Counted from the stretch's first letter, positions 37,501-50,509 are shown. The stretch: DNA of 64,000 nucleotides from Whitmania pigra (GCA_021613335.1 JAJTWR010000228.1:1622501-1686500), one strand, 5' to 3'. Translations and numbers: made by a program. The notes: a model not told the origin generated them from the letters alone.

Positions 37501-40500
37501 TCAACAATCGATGCATTTAGTAACTCCTTGGTGTTTGCCAAAGAGGACTCTAGATTCCCTATCTGGTCTTGGAAGAGCTTCTTTGCTTCTTCAAAGGAAT
37601 TTGTTTGAGATACCAATCTTTGTTGAAGATCTTTGTTGTCATTCACAGTTTGTTCCAGAGCCTCCTGAGTAGCTTTGAGATCTGCCTCAAGACTTGCAAA
37701 AACTTCTGAATTCAATTCCTCGGCCCTTTCTTCGGACCTTTCTGTCACGAGATGTTTCACTTTCTCCTCAATATCATTTAAATCTTGAATCTGGAGCAGC
37801 TTCAAAAGACCATCGCAAACAGCTTGCAAAGGCTCGCATCGAGAATGAGAAGAGTCGAGCTGAGCAGCAAGTAAGACAGATTCCTTCTCGTGTTGTGAAA
37901 TCACTTCTCGCAGCCTCTTCACTTCCTCGTCCTCAGAACTCAGAGACTGGTTGTGAGTTTCCTTGGCCTGTTTTAAAGATTCCTTTTGCTTCTTCATGAT
38001 GGCCAAGTATTTCTTGATGACCATCTCCTTCTCTTTCAATGTCTCTGCCAGTTTTGCTCTTTCCTCCTCCATGATCCTAAAGTCAACCAGTAATTTGTCA
38101 TGAGATTTCTTCAACTTTTCCATCTCATCTTTGCTGGAAATCAATTGAGTCTCCTCTTCTTCCAGAATTTCCGAAAGCGACTCAATTTTTTTGTCCTTGT
38201 CGAGCAACTTCTTTTCCAACTGCTTCATGCTTTCTCTCAACTCTGCTGCTTCCATTTTTGACTTGGTCAGCTCTTCTGTCATTTGCTCGAACAAATCATT
38301 CGCTTCCCTGGTTTTAGTTTCAAGATTCACGGTCGTGGCTTGAAGCTTCTCGTGTTCGACCCGTTCAAAGGTTTTCAACTTTTCGGACATCTGATGTATT
38401 TCTTGATCTTTTGCCCGAATTTCTTCCTCGAGTGAGCCCAAAGTCTTTTGAAGGTCTTCCAATTCTCTTCTGCTCAAATCACGATCAGCTGAAGATTTGT
38501 CCATGTTCCCCTGTGCTTCCTTGGAAATTATCCTAAGAATTTCAAGCTCCGAATCCCTCTCGATAATCTTTTTCTTAAAATCCTGATTTTCCTTTCTATT
38601 AAGTTCCAGATCATCTGACAGTTTCACAAGCAGTTCGTCTTTTTTTGTTATTTCACTCGTCAGTTGGACCTTTAAACTTTCTAACTGTGACTTCAAGTGC
38701 TGAACCTCTTCACACGACTTCGCAAAATCATCTGAGACCTTCGTAAGGTTTGACCTCAAGGAGTTTGACTCAGAGTTCAAAGATTCTTGGAGCACTTGGT
38801 TTTCATTCTTCATCGAATCGCTCTGCAAAGCTAGCTCAGAAACAAGACCCTCGAGCCTTTTGATCTCCGTTTCTGAGGCATGTCTACTTTCATGGGATTC
38901 TTTAAGCTTGAGGACTGTGGCATCAAAGTCAGCTAGTAGGAGATCAATTTCTTGTTGTTTGTCTGATGAGATCCTCAAGTTCTCTTTTGAAAGATTCTCT
39001 ACAGTCTTTCTCAGCTCATCAGCTTCTGATCTCAAGTTCAGGAAATCATCTTGAACCACAGATAAATTTTTCTCCAGGGTGGAGGAGTTTAGCAGCTCTT
39101 TATCAATATTTTGTTTCAATTCTGTCACCATTGCTTCATTTTCTGTGAGTTTCTTGGATTGCATTTCATTCTCTGACACGAGCTTCTGAATCATTTCATC
39201 CTTACCTGTCAAAAGTGTTTTCAGCTCAACATCCTGGTTATCCAAATCAGATTTCTCAACCTTCAGCATTCTAAGTGCCTCTTCTTTTTCAAGAAGATTT
39301 GATTCCAATGTTTCTAAATCTTGATTTCTCAGAGACAATCTTTCAATTTCAAGCCTCAAGTCACCTACTGACTGATCCCTTTCCTCAAGCATTGCTCTCA
39401 ACAACTCCAATTCTGATTTTAAAGACTTCATGTCCATGCACTCATGTGTCAACAACTCCAAAGATTCCTCTCGTTTTTTAAGCAAGTCTTTCAGAGCCAT
39501 CAGTTCCTCTCTGGTTTCTTTCAAAACCTCCTTCGAGGATTCATTTGAAATTTCAACAGGAAGTACGATGACCTTCTTGGACGGAGAGTCGAGCATGACA
39601 TTTTCCGTCGAGGGACTCCATGAAGTCTGGAAGTCATTTGAGTCAGAATGTAGTCTGGTCTGTTTTAAATCATTAGAAATTGATAATTTTTCCTCGAGTT
39701 CTTCATTGGTATCGCCAAGAGGCTTCAGAGCCTTGACATTTGTCTTGTTTTCTTTCATCAGATTCTCCACTCGTTCTTTCAACTCTTGAAGCTCAGAATC
39801 TTTGACCTCCAACTTCTGGGCAAGCATCGAAGAATTCTCGATGGCATCCACCAGCCTAATGCTGGCTTCCTCGAGGAGATTATTCTTATCTCTGAGCAAC
39901 CTCTGAACTTCTTGGAGTTCCGCAACCTTGGACTTCAACTCCTCAGAAGCACTTTTATACTTGTTTTCCACCTCCTCAAGGAATGCAATCTGCCCTTTTA
40001 AGGATTTATTTTCTATTTGGAGGTCTTCCAAATTCTTCTGGAATACGAAGAGGTCGCTTCCGGTCAATTCCATGCTTCCCTTGAGCTGCTTGTTTGCCTC
40101 TACCAGCCTCGCGACCTCGCCTTCGAACTCCCTGACCTTTCTCTCGAGTAAGTCACGTGAGGACTTGAGAGAAGAACTCTCCTTCTCAGCATTGGCAAGC
40201 GACTCCGCCTTCTCCTCCATTTGCTTTCGAAGAGATTCGAAACGAGCCTCGAGGCACCTGATGGTAGCTTCTTGCTCCTCGGATTTGATCAGAGCCACTT
40301 CTCTGTCTGCCTCAGCCTTCTTCAGCTGGTGAATTGAAAATTCGTAGAATGAAATTGTTAATGATCAATAATCATAAAAATAATAAATTACAAAAACTGC
40401 TTATTCTTTAGTAATTATATGTTCCCCTTGTCATTGTTCTTACTGCAGATGTGGAAAAGACTGCCCACCTGGCCAAGGGTTTCTTGCTGCTGATCGGCGA

Positions 40501-43500
40501 CCTTCTCGAGGGAGGAGTTTTTGTCCCTGAGGTTGTTGATTTCCAGCAAAAAGTCCTCGCACTGCTGCCTCATTTCATCCAGTTGGGACAGGATCATGTC
40601 TGTTTCATTATTAACAAAACAACTCTGAATATAACTATCAGTTATTAATATAATTACTTATTAACTAACTTCATGAATATTCAATGCTAACATTAATGCT
40701 TCATTATTACCCAAATCACAATACTTCTACAGCATTGTCATTAATTGAATACATAATTATAATCAGATTAATATTACATATTCGCACATTGACATTGCTT
40801 TATAAAACCCTCAACTATGCATAAATTAAAACAAATCGGACTCCGAATGGCCACCTTTCTTTGACAATTTCTCCTCACTGTCGAACATTTGCAGTTGCAG
40901 ATTACCCTTTTCCTCTTCCAGCTCAGTGACACGGTTTCTTAAATGGGTCAACTCGCTGCATTGCTAAGCAGTTAATTAAAAATTAATAATTTATTTACAA
41001 GTACCAAAAGATGACAAAAAAAAAAGAAGAACAAGAACCAACTTCTCGCAATTGCTCCACCTCCTTCTCAAGAGCTTTGATCTTTGACCCCGCCAGAGCC
41101 TTGAACTTTGAGAATTTGTTTTCTGAAGATTCCTCCTTTAACTCTGCTTCTTCACTGGCCTTTAGCTTTTTCCTGAGATCATCTTTCTCCTGGGTCACGC
41201 CCTCAAGCAAACCCTCCAGCTCCTCCACGCGGCTCAGGAGGGCATCTCGGCTCGCACCGTACTCGGTCAGCTGAACCTCCAGTTCGCGACAGCGAAGGTC
41301 ACAGGTTGCTTTCATCTTTTCGAGTGCTGAGGAGGAATTTGTCTTCTCTTCTGCCAATAGGGAGGAGAATTTTTCCCTCATTTCTGTGACTTCTTCCAGC
41401 TCCTTTTCAGTGTCTTGAACTGAAGAATGGCCTCTTGAACTCTCATTTAACCTTTGAATCTCAGTCCTTAACCTTTGAACTTCTTCCTCGAGGTCGTCAT
41501 TCTTCCACTTCATCTTGTCGATGGTAGCATTCAAGCCAACTTCTTTCTCTTTAATGCTAGACCTCAACAGTGCGATGGCTTGGTCGCGACCTTTTATGAC
41601 CTCATCCTTCTCAGCCACAAGCTCACGGAGGTCCATGGCCCCGCCCTCTCTTTCGGAGATCTGATTGACAAGTTCGAGGATCCGGTTGTCCTTATAGGAC
41701 AACTGGGTTATCATCTCTTCAAGTCTTGTCTGCAAAGAAAGATAAATTTCATTGAAGTTTTGATTCACTAAGGATGATAATAATTTTTAAAAATACCAAT
41801 GGTAAAAATTTATAAGACAATACATACCTATTAACTGTTATTTTCAAATAATTATAAAGTTTATTATTATTAATTAGTATTACAAACATTGTAAAAGATA
41901 AAGGTTTTCGTTATTGAGAAGCATGAGCAAACCTGAAGTTGCTTCTTGGTTTCTTCATCACTGTCATCTGATGACCTTTCAACTTTAACCCTTGTTCTTT
42001 CATCTCCCAATTCGGCAGTCAGCTACATCATTATCATGATATTATTATAATTATTAGCTCAATTAATACACTCATTATTGCATTCACATAGCTCAAGGTC
42101 ATTAAATTGCAATCATCTTCAACATCATCATCTTCACCGCATCCACCACCATCATCATCGTTAGAAGTACCACAATAATTATCATAATTTATTCCATCTA
42201 ATAAATCATAATAACTTGCCCTCTTGAGTTCCTCCTCCTTCTCTGCCAGTACCCTCTCCTTGGCCTCGACCTCTCGGTTCTTCTTGTCCAGTTTCGAGTT
42301 CAAGTCCTGAACTTGTTTCTCCTTCGACTGAACTTGCTTCCTGGCAACCGACAGTTTCGCTCGCAACTTCTGCTCGGAGGTAGAAGAACTGGAGGAGTAT
42401 TCAGAGGTTGCCGTGGTGCTGATGCTTTCGTCCGAACCGATCGATGCCTACACGGATTAATTGATTGGTTGATTGATTACTCGATTGATTCACTGACTGG
42501 TCGATCAATTGAGGAATTAATGAATTGAAGGATGGATTTATGTGGATAACGAAGATGATGATGATGGCAAGAAAAACTAAAAATTTATTTTTAAATGTCT
42601 TGTCGAAGGTCTCAAGTTATTAATGGATGTGGTTATTATTATTATTGTTAATATTATTATTACTATAAATCAAAAATGATAAATCATTTGGATTATTAAT
42701 TAATAATTATTATAGCAATCTGTAATTTCATTATTAACAAAGACAATTATTAATTATGTTATTATCATTTCCAACCCTCTCCAGAGCATCAGATGCTGCC
42801 ATCTGGTTTTCCTGAACTTGTTTCGAAAGGTTGGCAATCTTCGACTTGGAATGGAGTTTGAACTTTGAAAAGTCCATTGATATTTTCTGAGGCAGTCACA
42901 ATTTGGTTTCAATCAAAAGTTCATTTTAATGTGAACATAATTAAAATAATTATTAGATAATCTTTATTATTGCAACAATAATTATCAGTGTCGCATATTT
43001 AAATATACTTTTAAGTCATTCTCTTTTTCAACCAGGCTCCTCTCTCTATCCCTGATCATATCTTTTAATTGCAAGATCAGCTTCTGTTGCTCGACCAATT
43101 GTATCTCTTGGTCGTCTGCTCCAGGGACATCTTTTGGCGGCATCTGCTTTTCTTTTTCTTCCTCATCGTTGCTGTCATCCTAAAAAATTACATTAATTAA
43201 GTTCCATCATTCTTTTAATTATTTAAACTTGTAACAAATTTCTAAATTCAACTTATTGAGATTGCTACGTTTTAGTCAGTAAATTTAATTTTATTTATTT
43301 CAAGCTTAAGGTTAGTTTTTAACATTATGGAAAGCAATTCAAGTGATTTAAAGCTATAAGGTTGATACATATGATTTGTTTAATGTCATTTTGCATTTTT
43401 CAAAAACATTACGTTATTATTCCAGAATATATAGTTTTTAAATAACAAAAAAAGATGTCCTAATTGGTATTGACAACAAAACTTTTCAAATAGCCATAAT

Positions 43501-43662
43501 CTTATGAAGAAAATGTGCTCTTCACTTAAACGTCACAAAATAAACATTACACTGAACTTAGAAGATCAATTCAGTGAATCGACAGACAAAAACAGACGAA
43601 AGGAGAAATTTAAAAACCTGTCCCGTCACAACTGAAGCGAGACTCGTCAATTTTCCCCACAT
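30164..43662 (-). CDS. GOLGB1: Giantin/GOLGB1-like golgin, tail-anchored coiled-coil tether, 15 coding exons
   Basis: Exons 43662-43618, 43179-43009, 42886-42776, 42447-42220, 42022-41933, 41729-41043, 40951-40855, 40599-40469, 40325-35718, 35418-34990, 34786-34619, 33910-33858, 31734-31577, 30892-30829 and 30263-30164 join in phase to 2379 residues. The start (MWGKLTSLASVV) and early region (VEQQKLILQLKDMIRD, FKLHSKSKIANLSKQ) parallel vertebrate GOLGB1 (VVELKDIIRQ, LKLHAKAKLTSLNK). The rest is heptad coiled coil, 1536 codons of it in one exon. The protein ends with a single hydrophobic segment (LWKFLILYFIFIHLLFLF) and RC, as in a Golgi tail-anchored tether. The donor at 42219 is GC. The 40951 acceptor is chosen for phase; an AG four bases upstream breaks the frame. 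Orthology is likely rather than proven, since coiled coils align loosely. Confidence 0.85.
32863..33478. mobile_element. pogo/Tigger-like MITE, copy 1
   Basis: Begins after TA with CAGTCGAACCCGGTTATGTC and ends near GTGTTTCACTATA, with an internal block CGTTGACATAATAGGG. The terminal CAGTCGAACCC motif with a TA target is typical of pogo/Tigger elements. It has no transposase frame. It lies in the intron between golgin exons 33910-33858 and 31734-31577. Confidence 0.75.
33943..33976. repeat. Short AGGTTA/AAGGTTA repeat
   Basis: Six to seven imperfect copies of AAGGTTA/AGGTTA directly beside copy 2 of the pogo-like MITE. It is too short to be telomeric. Confidence 0.8.
33984..34429. mobile_element. 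pogo/Tigger-like MITE, copy 2
   Basis: 446 bp between TA dinucleotides (33982-33983 and 34430-34431). The left end CAGTCGAACCCGGTTATGT equals copy 1, and the right end GGATTGGGTTCCACTG is its imperfect inverse. It shares internal blocks with copy 1 (CTCAGACA, TTGGGTTCGG, GGTTCCACTTCAAAA). Non-coding and intronic to the golgin gene. Confidence 0.85.
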
Positions 43663-44050
43663 CGCAAAATCTCAAAAAAATATTTATTTAAATCCTTAAA
43701 CCCTCAAACGAATGCTAAATGATTAGTTGTTAGATGAGGTGACTATTTCTACGTGGATTAGCAGTAATCTTTGTTTTGATAAGACGAAGGAGAGACGGGG
43801 GTATTATTTTTGTTTAAAATTTCTGTTAAAATTAGGATTTTTTATTTTTAAATTAAATTATTTATTTAAAAATAAAATAACGTTTAACTTTTAATTTTTT
43901 AATGTATTAAATGGTTTATTGTTTTCAAGTACAATTTTGTTTGTGGTGCAATTTGCATTGCGCAATCATCTGCTGTGAGTTAGGCAAGCATAACGCTTAT
44001 AAACGGACTCGGTTGGGTTTAATTCGACAACATTTAATCTGTTACGGAAG
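43663..44050. promoter_or_regulatory. Presumed bidirectional promoter between golgin and CCCH/CHY genes
   Basis: The two start codons face away from each other only 388 bp apart, so both promoters must lie in or overlap this gap unless further upstream non-coding exons exist. No TATA box is placed with confidence; a GC-richer patch with ACGCTTATAAACGG lies about 60 bp before the plus-strand ATG. This is inference from layout. Confidence 0.6.
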
Positions 44051-47000
44051 ATGCTAGTGAAAGATTCAGGTATTAAAGAGAAGAGTAAAAGAGTCTGCAA
44101 GTATTTTCTTTCAGGAAGTTGCGCTTACGGAGAATTTTGTAGATTTCTTCACGTAGTTCCAGTTTCTCAAGTCGAAACACCAAAAACAAATGTAACTTCT
44201 GCCGATGTTCAAAGTGGTGAAATTATTGCATCAGAAAAAGCTCTTGAAGATCATACTGTAGGGGAATCTTGTGGAGATGGACAAACAAAAGCACAGACTT
44301 CATCATTCCAACCCAGGTTTCAGAAAGCTGTGTGTAGATATTATGCTAGGGGTTACTGCGGACGAGGAAAGAAATGTCCGTTTTTGCATGAACGAAGGAT
44401 TTTCCACAAGCCCAAGAAAGAAAATGGCATCTCTGTGGACAATGAAAATTCAACAAACTTGACAGAAACCAGCCAACAGGATTTGAAATCTCTTGAAGAT
44501 TCAACTGCTGAGAAGCGCCCCGTGAACACAGCAGCAAGAAATGAAGGTGTGAAAAACTTCTCGAACGATCGCAAGTCTTACATGCGTCGATTCTTCGTAC
44601 CCAAAGCACTCAGGGAATCTCAGCAGAGGTTTTACCCAAAACCCAACTTGGAAAAAACTCCGGAGGAGCTCCGAAGGACAGAGCTGGAGATGCTGGAGAA
44701 AAAGTTTCCAGGAGTAAAGAGAACGGATGGGGAATGCGGTGTAACTTTCCTATTCAATTTCAAGCCGACCGATCCTGATTGGGTGAGTGGTGCTTAGCTA
44801 AATATGGCATCGCAATAATAAAGGTATAATAAATAATTGTTGTCAAACAAAATCTAAATGTTTGGTAAATTGATAATTATTAGCGTATCTATTTAAATTA
44901 ATTCTCTAAATTATGTCAAACCATGAACGAAGATATCATAATTATGTGACTATTGTTTTAATGTACTTTATGCTAATACATCATTGTACTATTTTAAATG
45001 TGGCTTGTTATTTATGCCTTAACATACATAATATTAATGCATCATTACAAAGTTATAATGTGGCTTATTGTTTGTGCAGCCCTTTGATGTCAAGGAGTTT
45101 GAAATGGTTGCAGAATTTCCCACAAAATACCCTTTGGAGGTGATAATAACGATGATAATGATGATTTCATATCAACACTTTAATCATAACAATTCACTTT
45201 TAGATATTTGATTTACTTAAATAATTTTTAAATAATAGAGTAATGTAAATTTTCAACATTTGTGAAGGTTCATTTTTATTTATTTTCAATCCATAAACAC
45301 GAACTTGCACTCCCATTTGTTCTCACAAAAGGAAAACAGAAATAAAAGAAATAATTTTGAGATTGGCAGTTAAATAATAATCTAAATTGATGTATTGATT
45401 TTTTTAGGCCATGAAAATATCTCTCGGGAACAATGAACAGATTCCAGACACTGTCAAAAGGCAAGAACATTAGTTTCTGATACCTATGTTTTTAAATAAT
45501 AATTTATTATTAACTAACTAATTTAGACTGTTGTTTTATTCTTAGCCACAATTAAGACATTTAAACATTCCTATACTAATAATAACAATAATAAACTTTC
45601 CTATTTATGAATATTAACTACTTGTGGCTAGTGATTACTAATCAACAACAAATTCGTGACCACTAATAATTTTTCCCACAGCCAATTGGAAAAGGACCTG
45701 ATGGATCACGTCTTGTTGATGCACGACTCCTCGAACCGAATTGACCTCGCGTTTAGGCCTTTCCTGAGGTGGTTTGATCGCTCCATCGAACAACTGCTCA
45801 CCTCCGCTCTCAAACAGGTAGTTGTCATTATTGTTAATGATGATGACTGGATGTTTACATCTTAAGGCTCTAGTCATGAGTTTTTCTTCAAAATGTACTT
45901 TATGCACACAATTCAATGCATATTTTTTTCTTTAAATTTATTCGGTCTTAAATAACCTTACCATTTGATTATTATTAAGTAATTATTAAATTTGAACTGT
46001 TTTTTTTCTTGCAGTACAAAAGGGAACTGATCCTAGCGGCCTCAGGCATTCAAATCATATCGGCCAATCAACTGAGAGAAAAGTACAAGGGGGCAGTGCC
46101 CACTGAGGAGCCCTCCAATGAGAAGGCATTGGAAAAGCCAACAGTCCTGTTGAAGAAAGCAGGTTGGTGCAGAGTTGTTAATAACTGATTATCATGATTG
46201 ATAAAAGGAACTAATAATGTTAGGTTGCATGTTTTGCATGATGTCAAAATGCTTTCATGTCAAGCAATGGATGTTGTGTAAAGTCCTATCATTGGACTCT
46301 AAATTATGACAGAATAATAACTGTGCCCTCATAAATAATAATTAATCAATATTTCTACATTAATAAATTGATTAATTAATATTTTCTTAACAATAATATT
46401 TGATTTCAGACTGTGATGATGTAAAGCCTGACATTAAGGAGTTGCAGAGTAATGATGGTAAGATTCTCAAGAGTGGTGAAGAACATGATGATGATGATAA
46501 TGATGACGATGAATGTGAGGATGAAGAAGATGAAGATGAACCTCCTGCCAATACAGGTAAGCTGTGTTAATTACATGCAAGTCAAGATGCATTGATGACG
46601 ATTTTCATAATTATGCATTTAAGTGTGCATCATTTATAATAATTGCAACAATAATTTTTTATTAAATATAATATATATTGGCATTAATGGTAACAAATAC
46701 AAAAAATTTTTTTTAACCTCATCAGAACAACCCAAGGCTGCCATTGAACCAATCAGAAAAGGCACTGATGTGAGACTCAACAGCCTGGAAATATCTGGCA
46801 TTGCAACCTTAGTTTGCACCAAATTCAAGGCCATCATGGCATGCGGAAGGTGTTCCAATAAGGTGGATGTGGGCGTGAGCATTCCCAGCCAATCGAATTC
46901 GTCGGCATTCTCCATTGGCTGCCCGTACTGCTCGAGCAAGGGTTCGGCCATGTTCCACCGGTGCATCGTTCATGGGAGGCAGAACAGCATGGGCTTCTTC

Positions 47001-48643
47001 AACCTGGACGGGTGTCAAGTTGTGGACGTGTTGCTGGATGGATGTGAATTCCTGCTTTCATGTTTCAATTGCATGAAAAATTCAACTGTGAAGGTGAGAA
47101 GGCAATGTTGATGTTGATGATTATGAGAACATGATGAATGAAATAAGGGTAACCTGAGGTTTAGGTGAAGGAGTTATGATAATGGATGAATGAATTGTTA
47201 TGATCCTGTATGATTCTTCGACGAGCAAATTTGCTCATTATTAAAGTTATTAAAATTTAGATATTCCCTTAATTATATGCCTATTAAATGCATACAAAAC
47301 ATGTCATGTTTTTGGTCTTAAATTTATGATCGACAATTCCTTTGACTCCTCCCACACAGACCCTTTTCCCTGGACAGCAGAGTGACACCTGGTGCATGGA
47401 ATGCCACCAGAAGATGACCATCAAGGTCAACAATGTCAAGGTCATCAGACTGGACTCAAGTGCCCCATTGATTGGTTGGAAAATCGATTCCTATAATCAT
47501 ATGATAATGATTTTTATGCTAGTGCATTGTAATTGTTATGATTTCCTCAATCACATTGAAATTACTCTAATACTAAGGTGTGTTTATCACGTAGTGGATA
47601 GTTATAAATAATATAAATATTATAATTACCATCATCATCATCAGGCGGGGACAAGACAAGTGCCGAGGTCGGGGCGGACAGAAAGCCAAAGAAGGTGAAG
47701 GACCCTCTGATCCAGGACGGAAAACCTTTGCCGATGTTCGGAAGCTGCAAACACTTCAAGAAGAGCTTCAGATGGTTTAGGTGGGTGGAGCCTCCATGAG
47801 TAATTAGATCGAGGCTAATTAATTATTCATGTTTTCATTGGTGAGGAACATTATTATGTAATTTGGGTTTCTGTTGAATTTTTGTTTCATGATTTTTATT
47901 TTAAAGTTTTTAATATTAGAAATAATTTCGTTTTTCATACAAATGTCTGAGGATGATGTTTATTTGTTTTATAAATTACATCAGTTAATTATTCTACGAC
48001 CAGGTTTCCATGCTGTGGGAAGGCTTACCCGTGCGACCACTGTCACGATGAGAACGAGTCACATGAAATGAAGCTGGCCAGCAGGGTCATTTGTGGTTTC
48101 TGTGCCATGGAACAGGTTTTTGTCACATGCCGAATATTCATGGATATAAATTAAATAAAACACATTTAATTGTAACTTGTTAAATTTATATTTTTTTTTT
48201 GAAATTTTATGAAAACAATGCCTTCTAAGTCTATTTCTCAGTTAACCAATTCATTTTATTGGTCATTTCCAATCACATTTGAATGTTTGACCCCTCCCAG
48301 GCCTATTCGCCATCCAATCCCTGCGTTAGATGCAATGGTCAAATGTCAAACAAGTTCACGTCTCATTGGGAGGGTGGCAAAGGCTGTCGTGACAAAATCA
48401 AGATGAGCAGGTTATACTCTAATTATTAATAATTCATTAGCATCATTTATTTTTTACACCTTACTCATATAAATCTGAATTTTAAAAATTCATTATTTAA
48501 TTATGCGAATGACCTAGATAAATGATTTCTCATTGGCTGATTGCAGGTTAGATTCAAAGAAGTATGCCAACTGTTCAAAGACTATAGCCACCAACAGTCA
48601 GAAGCCCCAGGTTACAAAGACTATCAAGCTCAGACATATTTAG
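44051..48643 (+). CDS. CCCH and CHY zinc-finger protein, 12 coding exons, complete
   Basis: Exons 44051-44782, 45080-45139, 45408-45460, 45682-45817, 46015-46162, 46410-46556, 46726-47093, 47360-47459, 47645-47780, 48004-48115, 48301-48410 and 48547-48643 join in phase to 732 residues. Two C-x7-C-x5-C-x3-H fingers stand near residues 16-36 and 94-115 (CKYFLSGSCAYGEFCRFLH, CRYYARGYCGRGKKCPFLH), suggesting RNA binding. A region around PFDVKEFEMVAEFPTKYPLE looks RWD-like. An acidic linker follows, then paired cysteines (MACGRCSNK, IGCPYC, CFNC, WCMEC). The C-terminal part is a CHY domain (CKHFKKSFRWFRFPCCGKAY, CDHCHDENESH, CGFCAMEQ, PCVRC). The intron after 45460 has a GC donor and the 47459 donor (GTGCCC) is weak. 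The biological role of this domain combination is not known to me. Confidence 0.92.
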
Positions 48644-49323
48644 GGGCTTTAATATCGTTCAGTTTTTATTATTATTGTTGTTATTATTATTATGGTTTTT
48701 TTGCGGATATAGTTGTTAATGCTGTTGCTGTTTCAAAGCATTAAAGGGCATATATTTTCTTTAGTACACTTCGTTTTGTGTTTCAAAAATATATTCGAAT
48801 TGAAAAAAATGTTCAGAAGCAGTGATCAATAACATTTTATTTCTATAAAAAAAGCCTCAAATTTAGAAAACCAATTGCCCCCGCAAAATGGCTTAAACCG
48901 AGAATTAGGCCCACGAGCTCAAATTATTAAAATAAAAATGTATCTAACTATGCAGAAATAAATCTTCTAGCAAGCCAAACGTCATATGTCGTGTCTCCGA
49001 TAAAATCATTATTTTGAAAGGAATTTCCTCCCTCCACAGGACTATTTGATGAAAATTGTTAAGCGGATTACTATTTTAGGCCACTTTAATTCGAATGACT
49101 ATTTCTTCGTGCAAAGCATAAGTATGTACGATATTTAAGAAACACATATTAATACAAACATTCATATAAAGTGGCGACAGATATTGTTATCATTGTTGAA
49201 ATTCATGCACGAGACCCATGTTAAAATTTAACAAAAAATCATAAACCATAACCTAATATCAAGCTTTATGCTACCCCTTAAAAATCAACTCTTAAATGTA
49301 TACAAGACCTTTGTGTTGGTTCC
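48644..49323. other. Intergenic, convergent 3' ends
   Basis: Three-prime non-coding DNA of the CHY gene (AATAAA near 48957) and of the minus-strand golgin paralogue. No other feature seen. Confidence 0.6.
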
Positions 49324-50492
49324 TTATTGAATTTGTGGTTTTTTTTGCCTGGAAGACCTCCTTAACCTTGAGTCTGCAGTGGAAACATCTGAAGGACTGT
49401 TAATTCTGCCATGGCTTTCCCAGTTTTTTGATAACTGATCGTCAGTGCTCAGAATGTTCCTCTTTGTTTTCTTCTTGTTCTCTTTGGCTTTCAAGGAGGG
49501 CTCATTTTCCGCGTTTGTTCTTTTTCGATTCTGCTGTTAGAGGATTGTCAGAACATTAATTATTGATTTAAGGCTTGCGAAAGAATTTAAATCTTTTTTA
49601 TTGTTTGAAGATTTACAAAAAAATCATATATTTAAAATATAAGAAGGAATGATTTATTACTTACCAATTTATCTTCTTCTTTGATCTTCAATTCATCCAT
49701 CGGTTCCCAATGGGATTTCTTCAACTTTTCCAACTGCTTCATTTCCTCCTTCAACTCTGCTGCCTCAATCTTTGACATGGTCAGTTCATCTGTCATTGGG
49801 TTTTGGATCTCTTCGTTTTTAATCAAGTAATTAAGTAATTTCGTATCCAAACTGTTTTTATCTAAATCTGAATTAGAATTCTCAATCGTCGTCTGCTTCT
49901 TTTCGCAAAGATTGACTTCCAGTTTTTCCATATATTGATTTATCTGAAATAGTCTTTCGATCTGAGATCTTAATTCAGTTATCAGTTGATCCTTTTCCTT
50001 CAGCATCGACTTCAAAGTTTCCAACCCCATATTCAAGGATTCCATATCTGAACATGTGTTTTTGAATGGCTCTGAAGATGTTTCTTCTGTAAGAATTGTC
50101 GGTTGTTCAGAGGTTAAACATGAGAGTTTAGCATGATACTCTTTGCAAACTGAGTACATAGAATTTGATGAAGCGATGAGCTTTTCAGTTTCGTTTAAAA
50201 AACTTTCCGTCTGAAATCTCAATTCTTTAAGTTGGGAATTTTGTATTTCCACATCTTCAAGAAGCACGGAAGATGTCTCAGTGTCGTCGAGTGAAATGGT
50301 TTCAGCATCATTGTCGTGTGTGACATCGTTGTCTTCTAGATCTTTTACAAATATCCACAATGTTTCAGGTTTTTCTGCATTTAATCTGTGTTCCTCAGAA
50401 ATGATTTCGTGGTTTTCTTCAATCATCTGGAGAGGTGAGACAGACACTTCAGAAGACTTCTTGTCCATTTTGCTGTACTTCATGTTTTCCAT
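49324..50492 (-). CDS. Small coiled-coil protein, internally deleted paralogue of the neighbouring golgin with a basic tail
   Basis: Exon 50492-49665 ends at a strong donor (TTG/GTAAGT). Exon 49533-49324 follows an acceptor (CTCTAACAG) in the same phase, giving 345 residues. MTDELTMSKIEAAELKEEMK (49796-49737) matches MTEELTKSKMEAAELRESMK of the golgin (38282-38223), and SLNMGLETLKSMLKEKDQLI matches another golgin rod segment. Adjacent blocks in the copy are far apart in the golgin, so large deletions have occurred. Exon 2 is new: Lys/Arg-rich (KAKENKKKTKRN) and ends RLRRSSRQKKPQIQ. No membrane anchor is seen. The first ATG is taken as start; the frame is open only about 10 codons upstream. 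Whether it is expressed is unknown. Confidence 0.65.
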
Positions 50493-50509
50493 AATCTGCC
50501 CTTTCAAAA

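Noticed and set aside
35821..40332. Plus-strand open frames of 60-156 residues
   Set aside because: Antisense shadows of the 4.6-kb golgin exon. The minus frame has continuous heptads and splice sites.
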